DNA of 64,000 nt from Roseomonas sp. E05 (GTDB lineage: Bacteria > Pseudomonadota > Alphaproteobacteria > Acetobacterales > Acetobacteraceae), in NCBI RefSeq assembly GCF_030063475.1, contig NZ_JASIRT010000012.1, positions 62,001 through 126,000 of the forward strand, given 5' to 3'. A model generated the notes under the pieces. It did not search any database and had not been told where the DNA came from. It worked only from the letters and a program-made list of their open reading frames with translations. This document shows, one piece after another, positions 37,374-45,529 of the stretch. The stretch's first letter is position 1; the number at the start of each line of letters is the position of its first letter. The translations under genes and the position numbers were made by a program.

Positions 37374-37601
37374 GTAGCAGTGTGTTCCTGATCCACCCGG
37401 GAGGCCCCGGAAGGATTCATGCGCCCCCGCCTGCGCGAGCACGGCTTAGCCGGGCGCCTGCCTGCAGGCGGCGCCGTTCGGCCCTATTGCGATAAGCGGT
37501 GTTCCGGTCCGCCCTTCCCGGTCCGGCGGGTGCGGGCGCCTGTACAGCGCTTCGCAGAGATCCGGACGCCCCGGCACCAGCCGGTGACAGGGTTTAGGGC
37601 T

Positions 37602-37631
37602 CGCCTAGGCCAGTCCGGCCCCTGGCGTCAA
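37602..37631 (-). promoter_or_regulatory. Weak candidate promoter for rpsA
   Basis: On the minus strand TTGACG (37626-37631), 18-base spacer, TAGGCG (37602-37607). The -35 is good and the -10 poor. It would give a long leader of about 220 bases, plausible for the translationally autoregulated rpsA. Confidence 0.28.
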
Positions 37632-37763
37632 GGGGAATCGGACAGGAGCGCAACGTTTCACCGTCGCGGAGGGGCGGGCGAGGGGAGGCCTGTTCCCCTG
37701 AAGAAGGGGCGAGGAAAGCCTGGGGGCCTGAGGCCCCGGCCTGCGTGCTCTCCGGCAGTGCTG

Positions 37764-37820
37764 GAAAAACTGACAGAAAAGAAGAAGAGGGGGTTCCGGG
37801 GGAGAATTCATTCTCCCCCG
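37764..37820 (-). repeat. Family 1 palindromic repeat, arm 13 (single)
   Basis: GGAAAAACTGACAGAAAAGA, AGAAGAGGGGGTTCC and a GGGGGAGAATTCATTCTCCC hairpin. It retains the AAACTGACA motif seen in arms 3, 5, 8 and 15. The hairpin side faces the cmk stop. No partner was found. Confidence 0.82.
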
Positions 37821-37845
37821 GCTCTGCCCTCGCCGGGCGTGCCGT

Positions 37846-38511
37846 TCAGAGGCCGAGGCGCTCCGCCACCAGGGCGCGGGCGGTCCGGAAGGCGGCTTCG
37901 GCATCCAGTGTCGTGGTATCCAGCAGCAGCGCGTCCGCCGCCGGCTTCAGCGGTGCCGTGGCGCGGCTGGCATCCTGCGCGTCCCGCGCGCGGAGATCGG
38001 CCAGCACCGCCGGCAGCTCGGCCGTGACGCCACGCCCCTGCAGCTCCAGCCAGCGGCGACGGGCGCGCTCCTCATCCTTGGCGGTGACGAACAGCTTTAC
38101 CGGCGCCTCGGGGAAGACCACCGTGCCGATGTCCCGTCCATCCAGCACCGCGCCATGCGTGCGGCCGAAGTCGCGCTGCCAGTCCAGAAGCGCGGCGCGC
38201 ACGGCGGGGATGGCGGCGACGGCGCTCGCGGCCCTGTCCGCCTCCGGGCCGCGCAGGTCCGGGCGCTCCAGGTCGGCCGGCGCCAGGGCGCGGGCGGCGG
38301 CCTCGGCGGCGACGGGGTCGCGCGGATCGGCGCCGGCGTCCAGCAGCCGGCGGCCGGTCGCGCGGTAGAGCAGGCCGGTGTCGAGATAGGGCAGGCCCAG
38401 CTCGGCGGCGAGGCGGCGCGCCAGCGTGCCCTTGCCGGCCGCCGCCGGTCCGTCCACGGCGATGACCATGCCGGCTAGGCTCCGGATGGTGACCTCCGGC
38501 GACATGCTCAC
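37846..38511 (-). CDS. cmk: Cytidylate kinase
   Basis: A 221-residue (or about 207) NMP kinase phosphorylating CMP and dCMP. P-loop [34 protein letters not shown] for base binding and [20 protein letters not shown] for the LID region are intact. The start is uncertain: GTG 38511 overlaps the aroA stop as GTGA; ATG 38505 is two codons in; ATG 38469 gives the usual family N-terminus (MVIAVDG) with a GGAG ten bases upstream. Order aroA-cmk-rpsA is widely conserved. Confidence 0.94.
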   Translation of the reverse strand: MSMSPEVTIRSLAGMVIAVDGPAAAGKGTLARRLAAELGLPYLDTGLLYRATGRRLLDAGADPRDPVAAEAAARALAPADLERPDLRGPEADRAASAVAAIPAVRAALLDWQRDFGRTHGAVLDGRDIGTVVFPEAPVKLFVTAKDEERARRRWLELQGRGVTAELPAVLADLRARDAQDASRATAPLKPAADALLLDTTTLDAEAAFRTARALVAERLGL

Positions 38512-39875
38512 GGCTTGCCCGGGCGGTTCAGGCGCTGCAGGGCGTCGCCGCCCGCGGCACGGTTGATGAGGTCGGCGAAGCCGGGGAAGGAGGTGTCGAT
38601 GAAGCTGGCATCGTCCACCGTCACCGGCGCCTGGGTCGCCAGCCCGAGCACCAGCGCGCTCATGGCGATGCGGTGGTCCATATGGGTGACGACATGGCCG
38701 CCGCCCGCCGGCGGGGCGCCGGTGCCGTGCACCAGCATGTCATCGCCCTCGATCTCCACCATCACCCCGTTGACGGCGAGCAGGGCGGCGGTGGCGGCAA
38801 CGCGGTCGCTCTCCTTCACCCGCAGCTCGGCCAGGCCACGGAAGCGGCTGACGCCGGCGGCGCAGGCGGCCGCCACGGCCAGGATCGGGTATTCGTCCAC
38901 CATGGAGGGCACGCGCCCGGCCGGCACGTCCACCGCGCGCAGGGCGCCGTGGCGGGCGGTGAGGTCGCCCATCGGCTCGCCGCCCTCGGTGCGCGCGTCG
39001 CTGACCGTGAGGTCGGCGCCCATCTCGCGCAGCGTGGTGAACAGGCCGGTGCGCAGCGGGTTCAGTCCGACGCTTTCCACCGTCACCTCGGAGCCCGGCA
39101 CCAGCAGCGCCGCCACCAGGGGAAAGGCGGCGGAGGAGGGATCGCCCGGCACCGCCACCGGCGCCGCCACCAGCTCCGGCTGGCCCTCCAGCTCAATCAC
39201 GCGGCCCTGCCCCTGCGGCGCGACCCGCACGGTGGCGCCGAAATGGCGCAGCATGTTCTCGGTGTGGTCGCGACTCGCCTCCGGCTCGACCACGCGGGTC
39301 ACGCCGCGCGCCCCGAGTCCCGCCAGCAGCACCGCCGACTTCACCTGGGCCGAGGCCATCGGCAGGGTGTAGTCCAGCGGCAGCGGCTCGGCCGCGCCCT
39401 CGATGGCCAGCGGCAGCCGGCCGCCCTGGCGGCTCGTGAAGCGGGCGCCGGAGGCGGCGAGCGGGTCGGTCACGCGCTTCATCGGCCGCTTGCGCAGGGA
39501 GGCGTCGCCGGTCAGCACGGCGAAGATCGGGTGGCCGGCGATCAGCCCGCAGATCAGCCGCGCGGCGGTGCCGGAATTGCCCATGTCCAGCACGTCCTCG
39601 GGCTCGGTGAGGCCGCCGACGCCGCGCCCCGCCACCTGCCAGTGCCCGGGCGCCAGCCGCTCCACCGTGGCGCCCAGGGCGCGCATGGCGGCGGCGGTGC
39701 GCAGCACGTCCTCGCCCTCCAGCAGTCCGGTGATTTCCGTGCGGCCGACCGCGAGGGCGCCGAACATCAGCGCCCGATGGCTGATCGACTTGTCGCCGGC
39801 GACGGTGAGGCGGCCGGAGAGGCCTTTCTGCGGCCTGGCGGCACGCAGCGGCCTGGCATTCGATTCGTGTCCCAC
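38508..39875 (-). CDS. aroA: 3-phosphoshikimate 1-carboxyvinyltransferase (EPSP synthase)
   Basis: A 455-residue two-lobed enzyme of the shikimate pathway joining PEP to shikimate-3-phosphate. Substrate motifs are [37 protein letters not shown] and [15 protein letters not shown]; the Ala-Ala/Gly pattern hints at the class II, glyphosate-tolerant type, which is inference. The start is uncertain: GTG 39875 ([10 protein letters not shown]) is the most sensible, since longer frames run into the divergent FYDLN gene and no SD is obvious. Confidence 0.93.
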   Translation of the reverse strand: MGHESNARPLRAARPQKGLSGRLTVAGDKSISHRALMFGALAVGRTEITGLLEGEDVLRTAAAMRALGATVERLAPGHWQVAGRGVGGLTEPEDVLDMGNSGTAARLICGLIAGHPIFAVLTGDASLRKRPMKRVTDPLAASGARFTSRQGGRLPLAIEGAAEPLPLDYTLPMASAQVKSAVLLAGLGARGVTRVVEPEASRDHTENMLRHFGATVRVAPQGQGRVIELEGQPELVAAPVAVPGDPSSAAFPLVAALLVPGSEVTVESVGLNPLRTGLFTTLREMGADLTVSDARTEGGEPMGDLTARHGALRAVDVPAGRVPSMVDEYPILAVAAACAAGVSRFRGLAELRVKESDRVAATAALLAVNGVMVEIEGDDMLVHGTGAPPAGGGHVVTHMDHRIAMSALVLGLATQAPVTVDDASFIDTSFPGFADLINRAAGGDALQRLNRPGKP

Positions 39876-39886
39876 GAGGCGAGGGT

Positions 39887-39916
39887 TTGACACGGAGCCT
39901 GGGGGCGTGGCAATGC
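39887..39916 (+). promoter_or_regulatory. Candidate promoter for the FYDLN-type gene
   Basis: Perfect -35 TTGACA at 39887-39892 followed 17-18 bases later by a weak CAATGC. Predicted start is about 55 bases before the ATG at 39976. It lies in the 100-base divergent gap next to aroA. Confidence 0.33.
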
Positions 39917-39975
39917 GCGCCCCTGTTTCGCGGCCGGCCCGCGCCTGGCCCCTTTTTCCCGGGATACTCACGCTG

Positions 39976-40293
39976 ATGGCCAAGCCCGATCTGGGTCTGA
40001 AACGCACCTGCGTCGCCTGCGGCGCCAAGTTCTACGATCTGGGGCGCCAGCCTGCCGTGTGCCCGAAATGCGGCACCGAGCAGCCGGCCGAGCAGCCCCG
40101 CCTGCGCCGCGCCGCCGCGCCGGTGGAGGAAAAGGTCAAGAAGCGCCCCGCCCCCGAGGCCGACTCCGACGAGGTCGACCTGGAGGACGTGGACACCGAC
40201 GAGGCGCTCGACGACGCCGAGGACCTTGAGGACGCCGAGGACGACATCGACGCCGACATCGAGGTCGAGACCGACCGCGAGGAAGAGAGCTGA
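39976..40293 (+). CDS. TIGR02300 (FYDLN acid) family protein
   Basis: A 105-residue protein with an N-terminal zinc ribbon (CVACGAKFYDLGRQPAVCPKCG, four Cys) and a strongly acidic C-terminal half made of Asp/Glu repeats (VDLEDVDTDEALDDAEDLED...). FYDL followed by the Cys pair is the family signature; members are restricted mainly to Alphaproteobacteria and have no established function. It is read divergently from aroA and ends in a hairpin with a T-run. Confidence 0.9.
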   Translation: MAKPDLGLKRTCVACGAKFYDLGRQPAVCPKCGTEQPAEQPRLRRAAAPVEEKVKKRPAPEADSDEVDLEDVDTDEALDDAEDLEDAEDDIDADIEVETDREEES

Positions 40294-40342
40294 GCCGCCC
40301 CGGGCGCCGCCGCAGGCGCGCCCGGAAACGGCTGGGCGAGCG

Positions 40343-40376
40343 GGCCGGGGGAAGCGATTCTCCCGGCCTTTTCTTA
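40343..40376 (+). terminator. Terminator resembling a truncated family 1 repeat head
   Basis: GGCCGGGGGAA-GCGA-TTCTCCCGGCC: an 11-bp stem with one G-U pair, immediately followed by TTTTCTT. It ends the FYDLN-type gene. The head is like family 1 but the CCCCCATC tail is missing; it abuts the stop of the convergent dehydrogenase gene. Confidence 0.72.
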
Positions 40377-41291
40377 TGCCTTGCCTTCTGCCGGCGCCTT
40401 GCTGTCCCCAGGCAGCGCGATGCCGGCGAGTGCCTGCCAGACGCGAATGACGAAGCCGTCATCCTTCTGCCCCTGCCCCATGGCATGCGCCGCCGTGAAG
40501 AGTTGCTGCGCCTGCGCTGCCAGCGGCACCGGGAAGCCCAGCGAGCGGGCCATTTCCGTCACCAGCCCCAGGTCCTTCACGAAGATGTCCACCGCCGAGC
40601 GCGGCGCGTCGTCGCCCGTCAGCACCCGTGCCATACGGTTCTCGAACATCCAGGAGTTGCCCGCGGCCGAGGTGACGACGTCGTAGAGCGTCTTCGGGTC
40701 CGCCCCGGCGCGGATGCCAAGCGCCATGGCCTCCGCCGCCACGGCGATATGCACCCCGGCGAGGAGCTGGTGCACCACCTTCACCGTGGCGCCTAGTCCT
40801 GGCGCCTCGCCGAGCCGCCAGACCTTGATGGCAATGGCGTCCAGCACGGGTGCCGCCTTGCCGAAGGCCGCCGCGCCGCCGGCGGCCATCACGGTCATCG
40901 CGCCCTCGCGCGCCTTGGCCGCCCCGCCCGAGACAGGCGCGTCGAGCGGCAGCATGCCGGCCTCTTCCAGCCGCGCCGCGATGCGGCGGGCCGCGTCCGG
41001 CGCCATGGTGGCGCAGGAGAGCACCACCGCGCCCCGCGCCAGGCGGGGCAGGGCGCCCTCGGGGCCGAACAGCGCCGCCTCGGTCTGCGCGGCATTCACC
41101 ACCAGCACCACCAGGGCCTCGGTGCCCTGCGGCAGTTCGGCGGCGCTGGCCACCGCCGCGCCACCGGCGGCGACGAACTCGTCGCGTGCCGCCGGGCGGG
41201 GGTCGCAGCCCGTCACCGCGAGCCCGGCCCGCAGCAGCGACAGCGCCGCGCCCATCCCCATGCTGCCCAAGCCGATGACGCCAACCTGCAT
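40374..41291 (-). CDS. ltnD: 3-hydroxyisobutyrate dehydrogenase-family enzyme, L-threonate dehydrogenase-like
   Basis: A 305-residue NAD-dependent beta-hydroxyacid dehydrogenase. Rossmann motif VGVIGLGSMGMGAALSLL opens the protein; the substrate loop is DAPVSGGAAKAREGAMTVMA; the catalytic Lys is in GATVKVVHQLLAGVHIAVAA. The segment AAGNSWMFENRM...TPRSAVDIFVKDLGLV-like (here DDAPRSAVDIFVKDLGLV) is close to what I know of E. coli YgbJ/LtnD, so threonate dehydrogenase is the best guess; the kinase and decarboxylase partners (OtnK/OtnC) are not adjacent. Start ATG 41291 is eight bases from GGAGG; ATG 41297 is too close. Confidence 0.8.
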   Translation of the reverse strand: MQVGVIGLGSMGMGAALSLLRAGLAVTGCDPRPAARDEFVAAGGAAVASAAELPQGTEALVVLVVNAAQTEAALFGPEGALPRLARGAVVLSCATMAPDAARRIAARLEEAGMLPLDAPVSGGAAKAREGAMTVMAAGGAAAFGKAAPVLDAIAIKVWRLGEAPGLGATVKVVHQLLAGVHIAVAAEAMALGIRAGADPKTLYDVVTSAAGNSWMFENRMARVLTGDDAPRSAVDIFVKDLGLVTEMARSLGFPVPLAAQAQQLFTAAHAMGQGQKDDGFVIRVWQALAGIALPGDSKAPAEGKA

Positions 41292-41412
41292 GGTCATCTC
41301 CTCCCGTTCCTCCGCCGCAGGGTGGCGCCGGGCGTGGCGGCTGCCAAGGCAGCCCCTTTTCAGCGGCGCGCGGATGCCTGCTGATGCGCTCCATGACCGC
41401 CGCAGGACCCGC

Positions 41413-42132
41413 ATGCCGCCCGATACCGCCATCGCCCGCCTGACCGGGAGGCCGGGCCAGCCGCATCCCGTGCCCGGGGTGAAGTTCGCCCCGGACGGTA
41501 CGGCGCTGCCCTTTGCGGGGAACACGGTGCTCTGCCCCCTGCCGCCGGAGGCGCCGGAGCATGCCGCGCTGGCAGCGATCGCCGCCGAACTGGCCGCGGC
41601 GCCGGGCTGGGGCACAAAGCTCGTCGCGCTGGACCCCGCCAGCTTTCACATGACGGTGTTCAACGGCGTGCACGACCGCGCGCGCCACCCGCAGGACTGG
41701 CCCGCCGGCCTGCCGCTCGATGCCTCCGTCCCCGGAGTGACGCGGCACTTTGCCGATTGCTTGAACGGGTTCCACGTGCCCGGCGGCTTCACCATGCGCC
41801 CGACCGCGCTCGGCCCGACCTCCGGCGGCGGCACGGTGCTGTGGCTGGAGCCGCAGGATGTCGCCACCGCGCAGCGGCTCGCCGCCCTGCGGCAGGCGCT
41901 GGCGCGGAGACTCGGCCTGAGGCGCGCGAGCCATGGCCGCTACGCCTTCCATCTCACGTTGAACTACTCCCTTGCCTGGCTGGACCCGCCCGAGGCGGCC
42001 GGCTTGACGGCGGCACAGCGCCGCCTCGGCGAGGCCTTCGCCATCCGGTACCCCGTGCTGCGCTTCCCCGCGCCCAGCCTCTGCGCCTTCGAGACGCTGA
42101 ACGCCTTTCGCCCGGTCCTGCGACTCGGCTGA
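41413..42132 (+). CDS. DUF1868 / 2H-phosphoesterase-like protein
   Basis: A 239-residue protein with two His-x-Thr motifs, FHMTVFNGVHD near residue 85 and YAFHLTLNYSLAWL near residue 180, the layout of the 2H phosphoesterase superfamily; the surrounding sequence matches DUF1868. Members may hydrolyse 2',3'-cyclic nucleotides or related esters, unproven for this family. Start ATG 41413 follows AGGA; an ATG at 41374 would add 13 residues. It is divergent from the dehydrogenase gene. Confidence 0.75.
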   Translation: MPPDTAIARLTGRPGQPHPVPGVKFAPDGTALPFAGNTVLCPLPPEAPEHAALAAIAAELAAAPGWGTKLVALDPASFHMTVFNGVHDRARHPQDWPAGLPLDASVPGVTRHFADCLNGFHVPGGFTMRPTALGPTSGGGTVLWLEPQDVATAQRLAALRQALARRLGLRRASHGRYAFHLTLNYSLAWLDPPEAAGLTAAQRRLGEAFAIRYPVLRFPAPSLCAFETLNAFRPVLRLG

Positions 42133-42206
42133 GGGAGTGGGCTGAGGAGTCGGGGCAACTGGCCCGTTGTCCCTCACGTTGCAGGTGGCGCAGCGGAGAT
42201 GGCGAA

Positions 42207-42722
42207 ATGGCCGGAACGGCGGAGAAGACCGATCCAAGGCTCTGGGAGAAGGTGAAGCGCAAGGTCACGCACGGGGCCAGGGGCGGCAAGCCCGGCCAGT
42301 GGTCGGCCCGCAAGGCGCAGCTCGCGGTCAGCGAGTACAAGGCGGAAGGCGGCGGCTATCGCGGCCCCAAGTCGGCCGACAATCATCTGGAGCAGTGGCA
42401 GCGCGAGGACTGGGGCACCAAGTCCGGCCGCAGGAGCGGCACGACCGGCGAGCGTTACCTGCCGCGCAAGGCGCGCGAATCGCTCTCCGGCGAGGAGTAC
42501 CGCCGCACGACCGCCAAGAAGCGCGCCGACAGCCGCAAGGGCCGTCAGTCCAGTGCCCAGCCGGAGGAGGTGGCGCGCAAGACTGCCACCGCCCGCCGCA
42601 CCGCCGATGTGGAAAGCACCACCAAGGCGGCGCTGCTGGCCGAGGCGCGGCGGCGCGACATTCCCGGCCGCTCCCGCATGAACAAGGGCGAACTGGCCAG
42701 GGCGCTGGGGCGTGCGGCATGA
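42207..42722 (+). CDS. DUF5872-like basic protein
   Basis: A 171-residue, Lys/Arg-rich protein. The N-terminal part (DPRLWEKVKRKVTHGARGGKPGQWSARKAQLAVSEYK, then GGGYRGPKSADNHLEQWQREDW) resembles DUF5872, found in bacteria and large viruses. The C-terminal TTKAALLAEARRRDIPGRSRMNKGELARAL looks like a SAP/Rho-N-type DNA- or RNA-binding helix pair. A nucleic-acid role is inference. Start ATG 42207 follows GGAGATGGCGAA. Confidence 0.72.
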   Translation: MAGTAEKTDPRLWEKVKRKVTHGARGGKPGQWSARKAQLAVSEYKAEGGGYRGPKSADNHLEQWQREDWGTKSGRRSGTTGERYLPRKARESLSGEEYRRTTAKKRADSRKGRQSSAQPEEVARKTATARRTADVESTTKAALLAEARRRDIPGRSRMNKGELARALGRAA

Positions 42723-42767
42723 CGGGGGCGGCGAAGGACCGCAGGGCGATCCGCCGGGTTCCGCCGG

Positions 42768-43040
42768 GTGGTGAACAGGCCGCCGGCGAAGCCGCGCCAA
42801 TGGGTGAAGAGCGGAGAAAGCCGCTCGGCCGGCATGGCGCCCGGTGGAGAGAAGGTGGCCGGCCCGAAGCAGCATGAAGCCGTCGGCCACCACATGGGCG
42901 CGCATTTGGCGGTCAGAGCCCTCCGGCAGGCCGGGCTGACCGAGGCAGGCTGGGCCGACATGCTCAAGGTCGTCGGTTACGTCCACCGGCACATGGCGCA
43001 ACGGCCGATGTCAGCGACACCCGCTGGCGGAGGCCGCTGA
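42768..43040 (+). CDS. Hypothetical small protein
   Basis: A 90-residue frame starting GTG (42768; another GTG at 42771). The second half, MGAHLAVRALRQAGLTEAGWADMLKVVGYVHRHM, has helical, protein-like composition, but there is no strong ribosome-binding site and I recognise no family. It follows the DUF5872-like gene in the same direction. Confidence 0.35.
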   Translation: MVNRPPAKPRQWVKSGESRSAGMAPGGEKVAGPKQHEAVGHHMGAHLAVRALRQAGLTEAGWADMLKVVGYVHRHMAQRPMSATPAGGGR

Positions 43041-43079
43041 TGAACGAGGGGGCATGATCCGCTTGCCGGCTGAGCGGGG

Positions 43080-43253
43080 CCAAGGAGGCGCTGCCTCCTT
43101 GGATCCTCCGCCGGGGGGACAGTGTCCCCCCGGACCCCGCCAGGAACGGCCGCTGCGTCGCCTCGCGCCGGGGGGCAAGGAACGAATGCCGGGGTCCGGG
43201 GTGGTTCAACCACCCCGGCGGGAGGGTCCAGGGAGGGCGGCGCCCTCCCTGGC
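43080..43253. repeat. Family 2 repeat, inverted pair of double hairpins
   Basis: Left arm: hairpin A CCAAGGAGGC-gct-GCCTCCTTGG, link ATCCTCCG, hairpin B CCGGGGGGAC-agt-GTCCCCCCGG, then ACCCCGCC and a conserved stretch up to GCGCCGGGGGGC (about 43185). Right arm inverted: hairpin B' CCGGGGTGGT-tca-ACCACCCCGG (43196-43218), link GGAGGGT, hairpin A' CCAGGGAGGGC-ggc-GCCCTCCCTGG (43229-43253). The stretch CCCCGCCAGGAACGGCC recurs, inverted, in the element at 46495-46744. With the small ORF at 43258 it accounts for the gap 43041-43425. Confidence 0.8.
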
Positions 43254-43257
43254 CGCG

Positions 43258-43347
43258 TCACTCAAAGGCGTAGAGGGCGATGCGCACCAGCGCGCTCACC
43301 GCCAGCAACACGAGGACGATGCGGGAAAGGGTGGAAATCGGCGGCAT
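43258..43347 (-). CDS. Possible 29-residue single-helix membrane peptide
   Basis: The frame reads MPPISTLSRIVLVLLAVSAL then VRIALYAFE and stop. It is a compact hydrophobic peptide with a short N-terminal polar lead, typical of tiny membrane proteins. No clear Shine-Dalgarno sequence precedes it. Its stop is five bases from the family 2 repeat, the 3'-end position those repeats favour, which mildly supports it. Confidence 0.33.
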   Translation of the reverse strand: MPPISTLSRIVLVLLAVSALVRIALYAFE

Positions 43348-43425
43348 GGACCGGAGATGGGGGGGCCGGGCCCCGGCGGGAAGCCCGCTGGCGCACCCGC
43401 CGCGCATCGCCTATCCCAGCGGGCC

Positions 43426-44664
43426 ATGGACGCCACCGATGCCCGCCTCGCCGCGCAGTACGAAGCCTATCCCTACCCGCAGCGCGACCCGCGCGAGGAG
43501 GCGAAGCGGCTGATCGTCGGCAGCCCCAGCCACCTGCGCGAGATCGACCATTGGATCTTCGGCGCCCGCCGCCCGGCGAGCCAGCCCCTGCGCGCGCTGA
43601 TGGCCGGCGGCGGCAGTGGCGACGGCACCATGATGCTGGCCCAGCAGATGGCCTGGGCCGGGCGCCCTGGCGAGGTGGTCTGGCTCGATCGCTCGGCCGC
43701 CGCGCGGGAGGTGGCGGAGGCGCGGGCCAGGGCGCGCGGCCTGACCAACATCCGCTTCGTCGGCGGCTCGCTGCTGGACCTGCCGGAACTCGGGCTGGGC
43801 GAATTCGACTACATCGATTGCTGCGGCGTGCTGCACCACCTGCCCGACCCGGCGGCGGGGCTGGCGGCGCTGGCGGGGGCGCTGGCGCCGGGCGGCGGCC
43901 TTGGGCTGATGGTCTATGCCCCGCATGGCCGCACCGGCGTCTACATGCTGCAGGACGCGCTGCGCCTGCTCGCCCCCGATTCCGAGCCGCCGCCCGAGCG
44001 CGTGGAGGCCGCGAAGCGCCTCTGGAAGCAGGCGCCCGAGACCGCCTGGCTGCGCCGCAATCCCTGGATCACCGACCATCTCGACGGCGGCGACGCCGGC
44101 CTCTACGACCTGCTGCTGAACCCGCGGGACGCCGCCTTCACCGTGCCCGCCCTGGCGCGGCTGATCGAGGGGGCAGGGCTTACGCTCCGCTGCTTCGTCG
44201 AGCCGCTGCGCTACGACCCCGACCGCTACCTGAACGACCCGAAGCTGCGCGCCCGTACCGCGCGGCTGGACCCGGTGGCGCGCGCGGCGCTCGCCGAGGC
44301 CATCACCGGCAACATGGGCATCCACATCGCCTACTGCACGCGCGACCCGGCACCGCTGCCGGACTGGGAGAACCCCGCCGCCATCCCCGTTCTGCGCGAG
44401 CTGGATGGCCCGGCTCTGGCCAGGGGCCTGCCCGCGGACGGCGTGCTGCGCGTCACCTTCGACGGGCTGCGCGTCGGCGTGCCGGTGCCGCGCCTGGCGG
44501 CGGCCATCCTGGCGCAGGTGGACGGGCGGCGCAGCCTTGGCGAGATCGGCGGCGTGCTGGCGGGGCGCGGCATCTCCCGCGAGGCCTATGCCCGCGACCT
44601 GGCCGCCCTGCGCGGCGCGATGGAGCCGCTGAACCGGCTCCTGCTGGCGGCCCCGCCCGGATGA
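43426..44664 (+). CDS. SAM-dependent methyltransferase with C-terminal winged-helix-like domain
   Basis: A 412-residue protein beginning MDATDARLAAQYEAYPYPQRDPREEAKRL. The class I methyltransferase domain has motif I as LMAGGGSGDGTMML, the acidic residue in VVWLDRSAAAREVA and a motif IV-like FDYIDCCGVLHHLPDP. The last 80 residues (LRVGVPVPRLAAAILAQVDGRRSLGEI) look like the PqqD-like/winged helix seen in peptide-processing and methyltransferase fusions. The YEAYPYP start is typical of a family annotated as small-molecule or tRNA-type methyltransferases of unknown substrate. Stop lies ten bases from the DUF218 gene. Confidence 0.83.
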   Translation: MDATDARLAAQYEAYPYPQRDPREEAKRLIVGSPSHLREIDHWIFGARRPASQPLRALMAGGGSGDGTMMLAQQMAWAGRPGEVVWLDRSAAAREVAEARARARGLTNIRFVGGSLLDLPELGLGEFDYIDCCGVLHHLPDPAAGLAALAGALAPGGGLGLMVYAPHGRTGVYMLQDALRLLAPDSEPPPERVEAAKRLWKQAPETAWLRRNPWITDHLDGGDAGLYDLLLNPRDAAFTVPALARLIEGAGLTLRCFVEPLRYDPDRYLNDPKLRARTARLDPVARAALAEAITGNMGIHIAYCTRDPAPLPDWENPAAIPVLRELDGPALARGLPADGVLRVTFDGLRVGVPVPRLAAAILAQVDGRRSLGEIGGVLAGRGISREAYARDLAALRGAMEPLNRLLLAAPPG

Positions 44665-44674
44665 GCCACCCCCG

Positions 44675-45175
44675 ATGAGCAGGCCGGCCATTGTCATCTT
44701 CGGCGCGGCGGTGCGGGCCGATGGCGGCCCCAGCCTGACCATGCGCCGCCGGGTGATGGCCGCCGCCGCCTTCGGCGCCACGCTGCAGGACCCCCTCTAC
44801 ATCCCGACCGGCGGGCAGGGCCGCAACGGCCCGCCCGAGGCCGAGGTGATGGCGCGGCTGCTGCAGGATCTCGGCGTGCCCGGCCCCGCCATCCGGCCGG
44901 AGCTCACCGCCACTGACACGCTCAGCTCCGCCCGCGCCTGCGCCCGGATGCTGCAAGGCCATGAGGGGCCGGTCTTTGCCGTCAGCAGCGGCTATCATCT
45001 GCTGCGCTGCGTGATGCTGCTGCGCACCTTCGGCGTGCCGGCCCACGCCGCACCGCCGCCCGAGGCCGCCCATGACTGGCGCGAGCGCTGGTGGTGGCGG
45101 GCGCGTGAGGGGCTGGCGCTCCCCTACGACGCCCTCCTGGCGGGCTGGGAAAGACTGCGGCGGCGCCAGGACTGA
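44675..45175 (+). CDS. YdcF-like DUF218 family protein
   Basis: A 166-residue protein with DUF218 motifs IVIFGAAVRADGGPSLTMRRR at the N-terminus, YIPTGGQGRNGPPEAEVM and TLSSARACARMLQGHEGPVFAVSSGYHLLR. In ElyC/SanA/YdcF relatives this domain acts in envelope or AdoMet-related processes; no membrane helix is present here. It follows the methyltransferase by ten bases and is probably in the same operon. Confidence 0.83.
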   Translation: MSRPAIVIFGAAVRADGGPSLTMRRRVMAAAAFGATLQDPLYIPTGGQGRNGPPEAEVMARLLQDLGVPGPAIRPELTATDTLSSARACARMLQGHEGPVFAVSSGYHLLRCVMLLRTFGVPAHAAPPPEAAHDWRERWWWRAREGLALPYDALLAGWERLRRRQD

Positions 45176-45262
45176 GACGCCACGCCGCCGCCGCGATGGA
45201 ACGGCGCCGCCGCTTCGGCGTTCAGGACGGGTGTTCCAGGCAGAGCAGAAGGGAGGCCCCGC

Positions 45263-45448
45263 ATGACCGCCAAGCCGCCGGAAGGTCCGAAGGCCCGCTA
45301 CCCCGCCGAAAAGGCCTCGGAGGGCTACATCCCGAAACCCCCCTCCGGGCGCGAGCAGGACCGGATCAGCGAGGCCCAGGCGCTGATCACCGACGAATGG
45401 ACCGGCGATCCGCCGGCGCAGAAAAAGCCCGGACAGCGCAATCCCTGA
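45263..45448 (+). CDS. Small hypothetical protein, proline-rich
   Basis: A 61-residue hydrophilic protein, MTAKPPEGPKARYPAEKASE at the start and SEAQALITDEWTGDPPAQKK near the end. A strong AGAAGGGAGG precedes the ATG, making translation likely. It may be intrinsically disordered. I recognise no family. Confidence 0.6.
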   Translation: MTAKPPEGPKARYPAEKASEGYIPKPPSGREQDRISEAQALITDEWTGDPPAQKKPGQRNP

Positions 45449-45529
45449 GCGCCGATTGACGGCTGCCCCTCCCTGGCCGTGCCGTGGCGCCCATGGCAGG
45501 CTGCGGCCGCCCGAAGGGAGAGAGGCCCG

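Larger units (their letters stand above)
37374..37845. other. Intergenic region between cmk and rpsA
   Basis: No gene is credible in these 472 bases. They hold the rpsA leader with a candidate promoter (37602-37631), a CTGGGGGCCTGAGGCCCCGG palindrome near 37718, and repeat arm 13 at the right end, next to the cmk stop. Confidence 0.6.
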
